Made by a program: the position numbers and the translations under genes
Part shown: positions 27,488 to 36,475 of the stretch, one piece after another
How the letters are laid out: each line of letters begins with the position of its first letter
How positions within the stretch are numbered: the stretch's first letter is position 1
NCBI RefSeq assembly: GCF_036541425.1
Contig: NZ_JAZHFT010000005.1
Coordinates: forward strand, 62,001-126,000
Direction: 5' to 3'
DNA: 64,000 nucleotides
Origin: Consotaella aegiceratis
GTDB taxonomy: Bacteria; Pseudomonadota; Alphaproteobacteria; Rhizobiales; Rhizobiaceae
Notes under the pieces: generated by a model
Told to the model about the DNA's origin: nothing
What the model saw: only the letters and a program-made list of their open reading frames with translations
Databases searched by the model: none

Positions 27488-28834
27488 TCAAGGTCGATCG
27501 ACGGGCGGGCGATAGGCATGCAGGGCGCCTTCCACGGTGCGGGCGACAGACAGCAGTCGCGCGTCCTGGCCGAGGCGCCCGGTGAGCTGCAGCCCGACGG
27601 GCAGCCCCTCGCTCATGCCGCAAGGCAAGCTCAGCGACGGGTGGCCCGTCATATTCGCAAGACCGCTCGCCAGGATTTCGCCGTCGTCCGCATCCTCGAT
27701 GAACTCCGGGTCCTCAGCCGGCGCGACAAACGGCACCGACGGGCTGACGAGCACGTCGACCTCGGCGAAGCTCGCCTCGACCACCGCCCCAAGGGCCGCG
27801 CGATAACGCTGAGCCAGCAGATAGTCGACGGCCTTTGCGGCAAAGCCGGCCTCGATCTGCGACCGCGTGCCGGCGGCATAGCCGGCCGCGTTCTCTGTGT
27901 AGAGTTCGCGATGAACGAGGGCGGCTTCGGGCAGCAGTACCTTCACCAGTTCGCGATTGGCGCGCGCGAGGTCGGGGATCGCGAAGTCGATCAGTCGCGC
28001 CCCTCGCGCTTCGAGCAGTCCCAGGCTTTTGCGCACGCATCCGGCCACGTCGGGCGTGACCACGGGCGCATCCAGGTGGTCGCGGATGACGCCAAGCCGG
28101 AGCCCGGAGAGCGGCGGGGCGTCGATCGTCATCGGCGTTTCTGCCAGGCATGCAAGGGCGAGGACCGCATCTTCGACCGCGCGGGCGAGCGGCCCGGCAT
28201 GGTCGAGCGACCAGGACAGCGGGAACACACCGTCGGTCGGCACGAGGCCGAAGCTCGGCTTGAGCCCGACGATGCCGCAATAGGCGGCGGGAATGCGGAT
28301 CGTGCCGCCGGTGTCGGTGCCGATCGCCAGCGGCACGATCCCGGCCGCGACGGCCGCCGCCGAGCCGCCGCTGGAGCCGCCGGAGGTGCGGCCTGGATCG
28401 TGCGGATTGTTCGTCTGCCCAACATCCGGATGCGCCACGCCATAGGCATATTCGAGAAGATTGGTCTTGCCGAAGAGGACCGCGCCGGCGCGGCGCAGCC
28501 GGCCGACCAGTTCGGCATCGGCCTTGGCCGGAACCGGTTTACGGACACGGCTGCCGTAGCCGGTCGGCACGCCTTCGACATCGATCAGGTCCTTGATCGC
28601 GACGAGAACGCCGTGCAACGGCCCGAAATCCTCTCCGGAGCGCAGCTGCCGGCTCCGCAGAGCGGCATCCGCCAGCACCTGATCGCGCATCCGGTCGGCA
28701 AAGGCGTTGAGCGCGGGCTCCAGCCGATCGAGCCGGGCAAGTGCTGCCTCCGCCACGTCGAGCGGCGTGAATTCGCCGGCGCGATACCCCTCGCCAAGTG
28801 CGCGCACACCGCGAAAGGCCGTTTTCTCGCTCAC
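27488..28834 (-). CDS. Amidase-signature-family amidohydrolase with Thr at the usual nucleophile position
   Basis: A 448-residue amidase-signature protein. Lys81 (VAIKDLID) and the cis-Ser motif GGSSGGS (Ser154/155) are present. In the nucleophile motif GTDTGGSIR the serine is replaced by Thr178 (codon ACG). The start is the GTG at 28834, which overlaps the M20 peptidase stop by four bases (GTGA). It is the last gene of the leftward GntR-controlled operon. It should hydrolyse a small amide, provided Thr can act as nucleophile; the substrate is unknown. Alternatively it could be catalytically weak. Confidence 0.86.
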   Translation of the reverse strand: MSEKTAFRGVRALGEGYRAGEFTPLDVAEAALARLDRLEPALNAFADRMRDQVLADAALRSRQLRSGEDFGPLHGVLVAIKDLIDVEGVPTGYGSRVRKPVPAKADAELVGRLRRAGAVLFGKTNLLEYAYGVAHPDVGQTNNPHDPGRTSGGSSGGSAAAVAAGIVPLAIGTDTGGTIRIPAAYCGIVGLKPSFGLVPTDGVFPLSWSLDHAGPLARAVEDAVLALACLAETPMTIDAPPLSGLRLGVIRDHLDAPVVTPDVAGCVRKSLGLLEARGARLIDFAIPDLARANRELVKVLLPEAALVHRELYTENAAGYAAGTRSQIEAGFAAKAVDYLLAQRYRAALGAVVEASFAEVDVLVSPSVPFVAPAEDPEFIEDADDGEILASGLANMTGHPSLSLPCGMSEGLPVGLQLTGRLGQDARLLSVARTVEGALHAYRPPVDRP

Positions 28835-30225
28835 GTCCTCTCCCGCTTGGGAAGCTGCGCGCCCAGCCGTTGGAGGAGCCGCACCCAGCCGATTAGACCC
28901 TGGCGGAAGTTGGAGAGCCGGAAGAACTCGTTCGGCGCGTGGTAATCCTCGTCGGAGGTCGAGAACGAGAAAAAGACCATGCCCGCCCCGAGATGCCGGC
29001 GAAACACTTCGCCGATCGGCACGGTCGCGCCCATGGCCACACGCAGCGGCTTGCCGCCGAGGATCTCGCCCATCAGCTCTTCGGTGATCCGCAAAGCGGG
29101 CAGGTCGGGGTCGAGCGCAAAGGCGGCGCTGCCCGGGCCGTGCGGCTCGATGATCAGGCGGTAGCCTGACGGGGTGGCCGCGCGTAGATGCCGGACGATC
29201 GCCTCGACCACCGCTCCCGGCTCCTGGCCGGCGACGAGCCGGCAGGTGATCTTGGCCGAGGCGCTGGCCGGAATGACCGTCTTGGTGCCGGGACCGGCAT
29301 AGCCGCCGGAAACGCCGTTGAATTCCAGCGTCGGCTCCAGCCACTGGCGGACCAGAAGCGCCTCGCCCGACGGCATGGGATCGGGACGAGCCGCGCCGAT
29401 GGAATCGAAATAGGCGCCCGCGTCGAACTCGGAGGCCCGGATCGCTTCGAGGATCGCGGGATCGGGCGACGGCAAATCGTCGGCGAAGCCGGGAACCGTA
29501 ACGTGGCCGTCGGCATCGTGCAGCGTCGCCAGCATCCCGATAAGCGCGCGGACCGGATTGGGCGCGCTGCCGCCATGCCGGCCCGAATGCAGGTCCTTGC
29601 CGGCCCCTTCCAGCGTCAGATCGAGCGCGACGAGCCCGCGGCTGGCGACCGTCACTGACGGCAGATCGGGGCGCCACATGGCGCCGTCGGCCGAGATCAC
29701 CACATCGGCGGCGAGCCGGCCCTTGAGCCGTTCGACCGTGGCCTCGAAGTGCGGGCTGCCGGATTCCTCCTCGCCCTCGATGATCATCTTGAGATTGAGC
29801 GGCAGCGGGACATGCGACTTCGTGAAGGCCTCGGCGACGAGGATCGGGATCATCACCGGCCCCTTGTCGTCGGATGCGCCACGGGCATAGAGGCGGTCGT
29901 CTCGCACCGCCGGCTCGAACGGCGGTGTCCGCCATTTCTCCAGCGGGTCCGGCGGCTGCACGTCGTAATGGCCGTAAACGAGAATGGTCGGCGCGCCGGG
30001 CGCTTCGCACCATTCGGCGACGATCGAGGGATGGCCGTCCGTCGGCACGAGATCGACGACCGGGAAGCCTGCCGCCTTCAGGCGCTCGACGAGAAATGTC
30101 GCAGCCTTGGCGATACCGTCTCCATAGGCGGGGTCGGTGCTGACGCTGGGAATGCGACAGAAGGCCTTCAACTCCTCGACCGACTCCGCATAGCGGGCGA
30201 GAAGGTAATCTTCGACGATCCTCAT
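28831..30225 (-). CDS. M20-family metallopeptidase (dipeptidase type)
   Basis: A 464-residue M20 peptidase. Metal and catalytic residues are recognisable: YGHYDVQP (His86, Asp88), GASDDKG (Asp119) and EGEEESGS (Glu152, Glu153), with HAPNE near the C-terminus. The size and DAPE-like dimerisation domain suit a dipeptidase or N-acyl amino acid hydrolase acting in the cytoplasm. The ATG at 30225 overlaps the SDR stop (ATGA). It probably works on compounds imported by the divergent Dpp-like transporter. Confidence 0.88.
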   Translation of the reverse strand: MRIVEDYLLARYAESVEELKAFCRIPSVSTDPAYGDGIAKAATFLVERLKAAGFPVVDLVPTDGHPSIVAEWCEAPGAPTILVYGHYDVQPPDPLEKWRTPPFEPAVRDDRLYARGASDDKGPVMIPILVAEAFTKSHVPLPLNLKMIIEGEEESGSPHFEATVERLKGRLAADVVISADGAMWRPDLPSVTVASRGLVALDLTLEGAGKDLHSGRHGGSAPNPVRALIGMLATLHDADGHVTVPGFADDLPSPDPAILEAIRASEFDAGAYFDSIGAARPDPMPSGEALLVRQWLEPTLEFNGVSGGYAGPGTKTVIPASASAKITCRLVAGQEPGAVVEAIVRHLRAATPSGYRLIIEPHGPGSAAFALDPDLPALRITEELMGEILGGKPLRVAMGATVPIGEVFRRHLGAGMVFFSFSTSDEDYHAPNEFFRLSNFRQGLIGWVRLLQRLGAQLPKRERT

Positions 30226-30980
30226 TTGCCGCCGTCCACGCTGAGCACCTGGCCGGAGATCCAGCTCGCCTGATCGGAGGCGAAGAACAGGACGGCGTTG
30301 GCGATATCCTCGGGACGGCCCAGCCGCTGGAGCGCGATCCGCTGCAGAAGCTGCGCCTGCCCCTCCTCGCCCATGGCCTGCCACTGCTTCTCGGTGGTCG
30401 GATTGGACCGCACGAACCCCGGCGCGACGTTGTTGACGGTGATGTTCCAAGGGCCGAGTTCGTGGGCGAGTTGGCGCGTCAGGTTGACCTGGCCTGCCTT
30501 GGCGCTGGCATAGGCCTGGATGCCGGTCAGGCTGGGGCCGAGGCCGGCGCCGCTGGAGATGTTGACGATGCGTCCATGGCGTTGCCGCTTCATGCCGGGG
30601 GCGACGGCCTGCGAGAGCCAGAACGCCCCGGAGAGATTGACCGCCAGGATCCTCTCCCAGTCGGCCTGAGAAATCTCCTCGATCGGCCGCCCGACCTGCC
30701 CGAGAACGCCGCCGGCGCAGTTGACGAGAATGTCGACCTGGCCGCGCGCTTCCTCCACCTCGGCGACCAACGCCTGCACCGCCTGTCGATCGGTGACGTC
30801 GAGCACGCGCGGCTCGCACGCGCTACCGACCAATCGGGCGGTCTCGCGCAATTCGTCGGCCACGATATCGCAGGCGAAGACGTGCGCGCCATCGGCGGCA
30901 AAGGCCTGGGCGATCGTCCGACCGAAGCCGTGCGCGGCGCCTGTGACCAGGGCTGTGCGGCCCTCGAAGGCGATTTTCAT
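30222..30980 (-). CDS. Short-chain dehydrogenase/reductase
   Basis: A 252-residue classical SDR. It has the cofactor loop TGAAHGFG (Thr13-Gly20), NCAGG, and the catalytic Ser143, Tyr157 and Lys161 (YASAK). An Asp in the CDIV segment after beta-2 suggests NAD(H) preference. It catalyses an alcohol/ketone oxidoreduction in the operon's pathway; the substrate is not predictable. It is coupled by 4-base overlaps to the genes on both sides. Confidence 0.88.
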   Translation of the reverse strand: MKIAFEGRTALVTGAAHGFGRTIAQAFAADGAHVFACDIVADELRETARLVGSACEPRVLDVTDRQAVQALVAEVEEARGQVDILVNCAGGVLGQVGRPIEEISQADWERILAVNLSGAFWLSQAVAPGMKRQRHGRIVNISSGAGLGPSLTGIQAYASAKAGQVNLTRQLAHELGPWNITVNNVAPGFVRSNPTTEKQWQAMGEEGQAQLLQRIALQRLGRPEDIANAVLFFASDQASWISGQVLSVDGGK

Positions 30981-32023
30981 GGCCGGACCTCCGCTTCGGC
31001 AGGCATGACGTCCGCCAGCGTTTCGAGATTGCCGCCATCGAGCGGCCGCCGGCCGTCCTCGATCTCGTGGATCATGGCGATCAGCCGTCCGGTGATCGGC
31101 GTCGGGACGCCGTGCCGTTCGCCGAACTCGGCGATCGGACCGAGCTGCGCGTCGACCTCGGTCTTGCGCTTGCGCACGGCGAGATCGCGCCAGATGCCGC
31201 TGTGCGACTTCGTCGAGCGGCGGTTGTGAGCGACCATGTCATCGAACGAGCACTGCGTCCGTTCGGCGGGCGCGTCCGGCAGGAAGGCGTGCGGATCGAA
31301 GCCATCGAAGGCTTCGAGGCTGATTCCCGCGGCGGCCGCGACCGCGCCGACCTCACGCGCCAGACCAGTCAGCACGAGGCGATAGTCGGCGGTCGCCAGG
31401 ACGTCGGCGATGCTGTCGTCGGTCAGCGCGGTCGCAAACAGCAGGGCGCCATAGACGAGCTTGCCCCAGAGATAGCCGAGCACATTGTCGGACAGGACCG
31501 CCTTGGGCTCGAACTCCGCCATGAGACGATGCAGAGCGACGATCCGGTCCGTGCGCCGCCCGTCCAGCTCCCCGACCACCACGGCGCCGTGGCCGCTGTA
31601 GTGGACGAGGCCCGGCTCCAGATAGTCGGCGCCGAAGTTCACGAAACAGCCGATCACCCGCTCATCGCCGGTGGCCCGCGCGATGACGCGTTCGTTGAGG
31701 CCGTTCTGAGCGGATACGACGGCTCCGTCGGCTGCCAGATGCGGCAGGAGCGACGCCGAGGCGGCTTGGGTGTGATGCGCCTTCACGCACAGAAAAACCC
31801 GCTCGAAGACGCCTTCGAGTTCGGCGGGCCGGTAGGCCGGCGCCCGAACGGTGTCCTCGAAGATCGGGCCGGCAATCGACAACCCCTTGGCGTTGATGGC
31901 CGCCACATGCTCTTCGGCCGCGTCGACGAAGACCACCTCATGGCCGGCGCGCAGAAAGGCGGCGCCCAGCGTGCCGCCGATCGCGCCAGCTCCCCAGATC
32001 AGGATCGGAGAGCTCAAGACCAC
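30977..32023 (-). CDS. Ketopantoate reductase-like (PanE/ApbA family) oxidoreductase
   Basis: A 348-residue protein with an N-terminal Rossmann fold (GAGAIGG, residues 11-17) and a C-terminal 6-phosphogluconate-dehydrogenase-like helical domain, including the LWGKLVY lysine region. This is the layout of 2-dehydropantoate 2-reductases. Its place in a catabolic operon argues for a related 2-oxo or hydroxy acid substrate rather than vitamin synthesis (inference). The start is uncertain: GTG at 32023, or TTG at 32017, which has a GAAGGG at a better spacing and a TTGA overlap with the upstream gene. Confidence 0.82.
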   Translation of the reverse strand: MVLSSPILIWGAGAIGGTLGAAFLRAGHEVVFVDAAEEHVAAINAKGLSIAGPIFEDTVRAPAYRPAELEGVFERVFLCVKAHHTQAASASLLPHLAADGAVVSAQNGLNERVIARATGDERVIGCFVNFGADYLEPGLVHYSGHGAVVVGELDGRRTDRIVALHRLMAEFEPKAVLSDNVLGYLWGKLVYGALLFATALTDDSIADVLATADYRLVLTGLAREVGAVAAAAGISLEAFDGFDPHAFLPDAPAERTQCSFDDMVAHNRRSTKSHSGIWRDLAVRKRKTEVDAQLGPIAEFGERHGVPTPITGRLIAMIHEIEDGRRPLDGGNLETLADVMPAEAEVRP

Positions 32024-32715
32024 GGCCCTTCGAGCAGTTCGCGCGTCTCCTCGACCGCGACGTTCCAGATCGCCAGCATGTCTTCGTCCGGCTTTTCGTA
32101 ATAGCCACCGAAATTACCGTCGCCGAGATAGTCGCGTGCCGCCTTCGGGTTCATCACACGCATCCTGGGGATGTCGATCATCGGCTTCATCTGCGACGGC
32201 TGCACCACGCCGGGCAGGCGCGTCCAGGGAAAGTTCTCCATCCATGAGGCGTGTGAGGCGACCCGGTCGACCTCCTGCACCTTGGCGAAGGTCCGGGGCG
32301 CGTTCCACCAGTTGTGGAACTTGACCGCGACGTCCGGATTGTCGGCCATCCATTCGATCGCCATGCTGCCGGCCGGCTGATTTCCGCCGTGTCCATTGAC
32401 GATCAGGATGCGGCGGAAACCCTGGGACTTCATCGAATCCAGGATGTCGCGGACGATCCGGACATAGGTCTCGACGCGCAGGCTGATCGAGCCGGGATAG
32501 GCCACGAAATAGGGCGTGATGCCATAGGCCAGGACCGGAAAGACCGGCACGCCGAGCGGCTCTGCGGCGTCCAGCGAGACCCGCTCCGACAGGATGGAAT
32601 CGACGGACAGCGACAGCCCGGCATGCTGCTCGGTGCTGCCGAGCGGCAGGACCGCCCGGTCGTCGGTCTTCAAATACGCCTCGATCTGCTGCCAGTTCGT
32701 TTCGGCGATCTTCAT
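32014..32715 (-). CDS. Creatininase-family metal-dependent amidohydrolase
   Basis: A 233-residue creatininase-fold protein. The family metal-site motifs are PLGSTEQHAGLSLSVD (Glu29, His31, Asp39) and NGHGGN (Asn107-Asn112). Relatives open cyclic amides (creatininase), deformylate FAPy, or trim the mycofactocin peptide. Here the neighbours suggest opening of a lactam or cleavage of an amide in an imported compound. It is coupled by ATGA to the GntR gene upstream. Confidence 0.86.
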   Translation of the reverse strand: MKIAETNWQQIEAYLKTDDRAVLPLGSTEQHAGLSLSVDSILSERVSLDAAEPLGVPVFPVLAYGITPYFVAYPGSISLRVETYVRIVRDILDSMKSQGFRRILIVNGHGGNQPAGSMAIEWMADNPDVAVKFHNWWNAPRTFAKVQEVDRVASHASWMENFPWTRLPGVVQPSQMKPMIDIPRMRVMNPKAARDYLGDGNFGGYYEKPDEDMLAIWNVAVEETRELLEGPWS

Positions 32716-33698
32716 GATGCTTCCTTCTCCAAAGAGGCGCCCGCCCCCGCACCGCGCACGACGGGCAGGATGAGCCGCTCGATGTCGGCGGGATCGGGGA
32801 TGTGGCGGAATTCGACGACGGGAACGGCGGTGCCGACCCGCGACAGAACGCTTTCGGCGCCGGTGGCATAGACCACGACGTCCGAGCGCTCGAGCAGGGC
32901 CTCCATCTCCGGCGTATCGACCGTTGCCGCGGCGATGGCGGCAACGTGCGGAGCAAAGCGCTGCACGCCGGCCTTCATGATCGGCAGGAAGTCGGGAAAC
33001 CGCGAGACGACGCCGAGCTTGGCCAGCGGGCTGAGCGAGGCGAGCGCCCGCCGGGTGTCTTCTGACGGAATGAAGCTGATCGACACCACCTTGGTGTTGG
33101 GCAGAAGCGCGGCCACTTCGCGCTGGCGATTGGCGAAGGTGATGGCGAGATCGGCCGAGTCGGCCCTGGCCTTGACCTCGGGATGGCGCTGGATGGCGGA
33201 GATCGTCAGCGGCTCGACGGTCGCGCTCTCGCCGAGCCGCGCCGCGATATGGCGCGCATAGCTCGCCGTCGCCTCGCGGAACAGCCCGATCATCGCCACA
33301 GAGACGCGGCGGCCAAGGCTGGTGCGGTAGAACAACCGAGCATTGACGAGCGAGGCGAGGTCGCTGGCGCGCACGCCCATCGCCAGACCTTCGTCGATCA
33401 GGGCGTCGATGTGCCGGCGCAGTTGCATCGCCTCCGGCCGCGCAGCGATCTGCGCCGGGCCGCTGTTGGCGACGAAGGTGCCGGTGCCGGGCCGCGTCTC
33501 GATCAGGCCGGAGGCCTTCAACTCGCGGTAGACCTGGCTGACGGTCATCGGCGCGACGCCGATGCGCTCGGCCAGATCACGAACAGACGGAAGGGCTTCG
33601 CCGGCCCGGAGCTCGCCGCACGCGATGCCGTATTCGACGAGCCCCTTCAGCTGCTGCCGGATCGGCACGGGCAGGTCGCGATCGATAAGAAAGTTCAT
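32712..33698 (-). CDS. GntR-family regulator controlling the amidase/creatininase operon and probably the Dpp-like transporter
   Basis: A 328-residue GntR-type regulator. The winged helix-turn-helix is N-terminal (about residues 8-78; SVRDLAERIGVAPMTVSQVYREL). The C-terminal 240 residues are unlike FadR/FCD, HutC or aminotransferase-type partners; they look like an alpha/beta, perhaps periplasmic-binding-like, sensor. It is the first gene of the leftward operon and is divergent from the ABC importer. An imperfect inverted repeat at 33706-33733 lies directly upstream of its start, and CACTGTTC copies flank the importer promoter, consistent with autoregulation and joint control. Confidence 0.84.
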   Translation of the reverse strand: MNFLIDRDLPVPIRQQLKGLVEYGIACGELRAGEALPSVRDLAERIGVAPMTVSQVYRELKASGLIETRPGTGTFVANSGPAQIAARPEAMQLRRHIDALIDEGLAMGVRASDLASLVNARLFYRTSLGRRVSVAMIGLFREATASYARHIAARLGESATVEPLTISAIQRHPEVKARADSADLAITFANRQREVAALLPNTKVVSISFIPSEDTRRALASLSPLAKLGVVSRFPDFLPIMKAGVQRFAPHVAAIAAATVDTPEMEALLERSDVVVYATGAESVLSRVGTAVPVVEFRHIPDPADIERLILPVVRGAGAGASLEKEAS

Positions 33699-33705
33699 TC
33701 GTCCA

Positions 33706-33733
33706 GTGCTCCACTGTCATAAGTGGTTAGCAC
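33706..33733. promoter_or_regulatory. Inverted repeat upstream of the GntR gene
   Basis: GTGCTCCACT (33706-33715) is mirrored by AGTGG-TT-AGCAC (33722-33733), apart from a 2-bp insertion. It contains CACTGT at 33712-33717, the core shared with the elements at 33825-33883. It is a probable GntR autoregulatory operator. Confidence 0.55.
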
Positions 33734-33810
33734 GGTGCAGAATCGAGATACAGACGACAAATGCCAATTCCCGCGGCAGTTTCCGCTTAAATTTCGCGCA
33801 GGAAGCGACG

Positions 33811-33883
33811 TTGACATGGTTCTTGAACAGTGCCTATCGTCACACTGTTCTATTTCAGTGTTACATCGGAAGGCTCACTGTTC
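33811..33883 (+). promoter_or_regulatory. Promoter of the Dpp-like operon with repeated CACTGTTC operators
   Basis: TTGACA (33811-33816) and TATCGT (33835-33840), 18 bp apart, form the likely promoter. GAACAGTG (33825-33832) and CACTGTTC (33843-33850) are a perfect 8-bp inverted repeat, spacer 10, enclosing the -10 box. A further CACTGTTC (33876-33883) abuts the ATG of the binding-protein gene. A GntR-type repressor binding here would block initiation and possibly translation. Confidence 0.65.
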
Positions 33884-35461
33884 ATGAAGACCGTCATCGG
33901 ATCTGCTCTTGCTGCGACCCTCCTTCTTGGCGTCAGTTCAGCCGCGATGGCGGTCGAGCGAGGCGGAGTCATGACGTATGGCCGCTATGCCGACAGCCTC
34001 TTCCTCGACCCGGTGCTGAATGACGCCAACGTCGATATCTGGATCCTGTCCAATCTCTACGACACTCTGATCCTGCCGACCGACGACGGCAAGGATCTGA
34101 AGCCAGGGCTGGCGACGGACTGGGCCGTTTCGGACGACGGCCTGTCGGTGGACCTGACGCTGCGCGACGGCATCAAGTTCTCCGACGGCACGCCGATCAC
34201 GCCGGAAGACGTGATCTGGTCGCTGAAGCGCGCGGCCAATCCCGACAACGGCATCTGGAATTTTCTTCTGGTGGCCGTCGATGATGTCGTCGCCAAGGGC
34301 GACAACGGCGTCACGATCAAGCTGAAGCATCCCGATCCAGCGATCCTGCCGGCACTGACCGTCTTCAACAGCGCGATCATGCCGGAAAAGCAGTTCGAGG
34401 CCTCCGAGGGCGAGACCGACGCCGACAAGGCCAAGGCCTTTTCGGAGCATCCGGTGGGGTCGGGTCCCTTCGTGCTCGAATCCTGGGATCGCGGCTCGAC
34501 CATGAAGCTGGTCAAGAACGACTACTACTGGGACAAGGGCGAGGATGGCGAGGCGCTGCCCTATCTCGACGGCGTCACCTTCGAGCTGCTGCCCGACGAT
34601 GCGACGCGCATCCTAAAGCTGCAGTCCGGCGAGATCGACGGGGCGGAACTGATCCCCTATGCCCGCGTCGACGAGCTGAAGGCCGCCGAGGGCATCAAGA
34701 TGGAGATGTTTCCGTCGACGCGCGTCCAGTACATCACCATGAACGTGCGGCCCGAGCTCAATGGCCAGGACAATCCCCTGTCGAACGAGAAGGTCCGCCA
34801 GGCGCTGAACTACGCCACCAACAAGCAGGCCATCATCCAGATCGTCACCCATGGCGTCGGCACGCCGCTGACCTCTTACATGTCGACCGCGACGCCGCTG
34901 CATTCCGGCGACGAACCGCTCTACCCCTACGACCTCGACAAGGCGAAATCGCTGATGGAGGAGGCCGGGTTCGCCGACGGCTTCTCGACCTCGATCCTGG
35001 TGCTGGCCGGCAATCAGGACGAGATCGGCATTTCCACGGCGCTGCAGCAGATGTGGAGCCAAATCGGCGTGAAGCTGGAGATCCAGCAGGTCGACAATCC
35101 GACCCGCACCGATCAGTACCGCAACGGCACCTTCACCATGCGTGTTGCCGCCTGGACCGACGACATCGCCGATCCGAACGAGATCACATCCTATTTCGCC
35201 TATTCGCCGACGATCGACGCCATCCATTCGGGATGGAAGAGCGAGGAAGCCGATAAGCTGTTCGAAGCATCGCAGAAGGAAACCGATCCGGAAAAGCGCG
35301 CCGAGGAATACGCTCGGATCCAGGAGATCTTCAACACGACCGGGCCGACCATCCCGCTCTACGAGACGCCCTACCCCGTGGCGCTGCGCGACACCGTGGA
35401 GGGCTTCAACCAGATCCCGCTCGGCAACAACATCTTCGTGCGGGCCTGGCTCGACAAGTAG
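33884..35461 (+). CDS. ABC transporter substrate-binding protein, peptide/nickel family 5
   Basis: A 525-residue periplasmic binding protein. The start at 33884 begins a clear signal peptide with predicted cleavage after AAMA (residue 23). The mature protein has the SBP_bac_5 pattern, including the LKPGLATDW and YPYDLDKAKSLMEEAGF blocks. It binds an oligopeptide-, dipeptide- or amide-like ligand outside the inner membrane. It is the first gene of a five-gene importer operon. A GC hairpin after the stop may raise its expression relative to the permeases. Confidence 0.92.
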   Translation: MKTVIGSALAATLLLGVSSAAMAVERGGVMTYGRYADSLFLDPVLNDANVDIWILSNLYDTLILPTDDGKDLKPGLATDWAVSDDGLSVDLTLRDGIKFSDGTPITPEDVIWSLKRAANPDNGIWNFLLVAVDDVVAKGDNGVTIKLKHPDPAILPALTVFNSAIMPEKQFEASEGETDADKAKAFSEHPVGSGPFVLESWDRGSTMKLVKNDYYWDKGEDGEALPYLDGVTFELLPDDATRILKLQSGEIDGAELIPYARVDELKAAEGIKMEMFPSTRVQYITMNVRPELNGQDNPLSNEKVRQALNYATNKQAIIQIVTHGVGTPLTSYMSTATPLHSGDEPLYPYDLDKAKSLMEEAGFADGFSTSILVLAGNQDEIGISTALQQMWSQIGVKLEIQQVDNPTRTDQYRNGTFTMRVAAWTDDIADPNEITSYFAYSPTIDAIHSGWKSEEADKLFEASQKETDPEKRAEEYARIQEIFNTTGPTIPLYETPYPVALRDTVEGFNQIPLGNNIFVRAWLDK

Positions 35462-35477
35462 CATCATCGCGTCGATG

Positions 35478-35503
35478 CGCGCGGCGGCTTCAATCGCCGC
35501 GCG
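35478..35503 (+). promoter_or_regulatory. Intercistronic GC stem-loop after the binding-protein gene
   Basis: CGCGCGGCG (35478-35486) pairs perfectly with CGCCGCGCG (35495-35503) around an 8-nt loop. No U-run follows, so it is more likely an mRNA-stabilising or attenuating element than a full terminator. Confidence 0.6.
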
Positions 35504-35536
35504 TCCCTTCATGCGAATGGAGATCGGACCGGCCGG

Positions 35537-36475
35537 GTGCCTTTCGTCAGCTTCATTTTTCGTCGCCTGCTTCAATTGATCCCGACGCTGGCCTTTATCC
35601 TCGTCGTCATCTTCGTGCTGGTCAGGCTGCTTCCAGGCGATCCGGCCAGCGCCATCCTCGGGGACCGCGCCAAGGATGCCGATGTCGAGCGGATCAACCA
35701 CCAACTCGGCCTCGACCAGCCCCTGCCGGTCCAGTTCCTGATCTTCGTCAAGGACGTGGCGACCGGCAATCTCGGCAACTCGATCCACCTCAAGGTGAGC
35801 GTCGCGAGCCTGATCTCCGAGCGTCTGCCGGTGACGCTGCTGCTCACCGGGCTCGCGGCTCTGATCGCCGTGGCGCTGGCCGTGCCGCTCGCCTTCCTCG
35901 CCGCGACCACGCAAGGCGGCACCGGCGACACCGTCATCCGCGGCTCGTTCCAGGTCGGCCTGTCGATGCCGGTCTTCTATGTCGGCCTGATCCTGCTGAC
36001 GGTCTTCGGCGCGCAGCTGCACTGGTTTCCGGTGGGCGGTTATGGCGACACCTTCGGCGAACGACTCTATCACCTCTTCCTTCCGGCCCTGACCCTGGCG
36101 CTCAGCCTGTCGGCGATCCTGATGCGCAATCTCAGGGCGGCGATCATCGGCGTCGTCGATGCCGAATATGTCGACTTCGCCCGGGCCAAGGGCCTGCGCA
36201 CGCGCCTGATCCTCATGCGGCACGTGCTGCGCAACGCCCTGATCTCGACGGTCACGCTGTTCGGTCTACAGGTCGGGACGCTGCTCGGCGGCGCAGTCAT
36301 CACCGAATCCGTCTTCGCCATCCCCGGCGCGGGACGGCTGATGATCGATTCCATCTACGGTCGCGACTATCCGGTGGTGCAGGGCCTGACGCTGGCGCTG
36401 GCCGTCGTCGTCTCGCTGACATTCCTGGCCACCGACATCGTCCAGGCCTGGCTCGACCCGCGGGTGGCACAATGA
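35537..36475 (+). CDS. ABC transporter permease, DppB type
   Basis: A 312-residue permease of the oligopeptide family with six hydrophobic helices. It has the EAA-loop region RAKGLRTRLILMRHVLRNALI and the conserved N-terminal RLLPGDPA motif. It starts with GTG. Its stop overlaps the next permease gene by four bases. It forms the translocation pore with the DppC-like partner. Confidence 0.92.
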   Translation: MPFVSFIFRRLLQLIPTLAFILVVIFVLVRLLPGDPASAILGDRAKDADVERINHQLGLDQPLPVQFLIFVKDVATGNLGNSIHLKVSVASLISERLPVTLLLTGLAALIAVALAVPLAFLAATTQGGTGDTVIRGSFQVGLSMPVFYVGLILLTVFGAQLHWFPVGGYGDTFGERLYHLFLPALTLALSLSAILMRNLRAAIIGVVDAEYVDFARAKGLRTRLILMRHVLRNALISTVTLFGLQVGTLLGGAVITESVFAIPGAGRLMIDSIYGRDYPVVQGLTLALAVVVSLTFLATDIVQAWLDPRVAQ

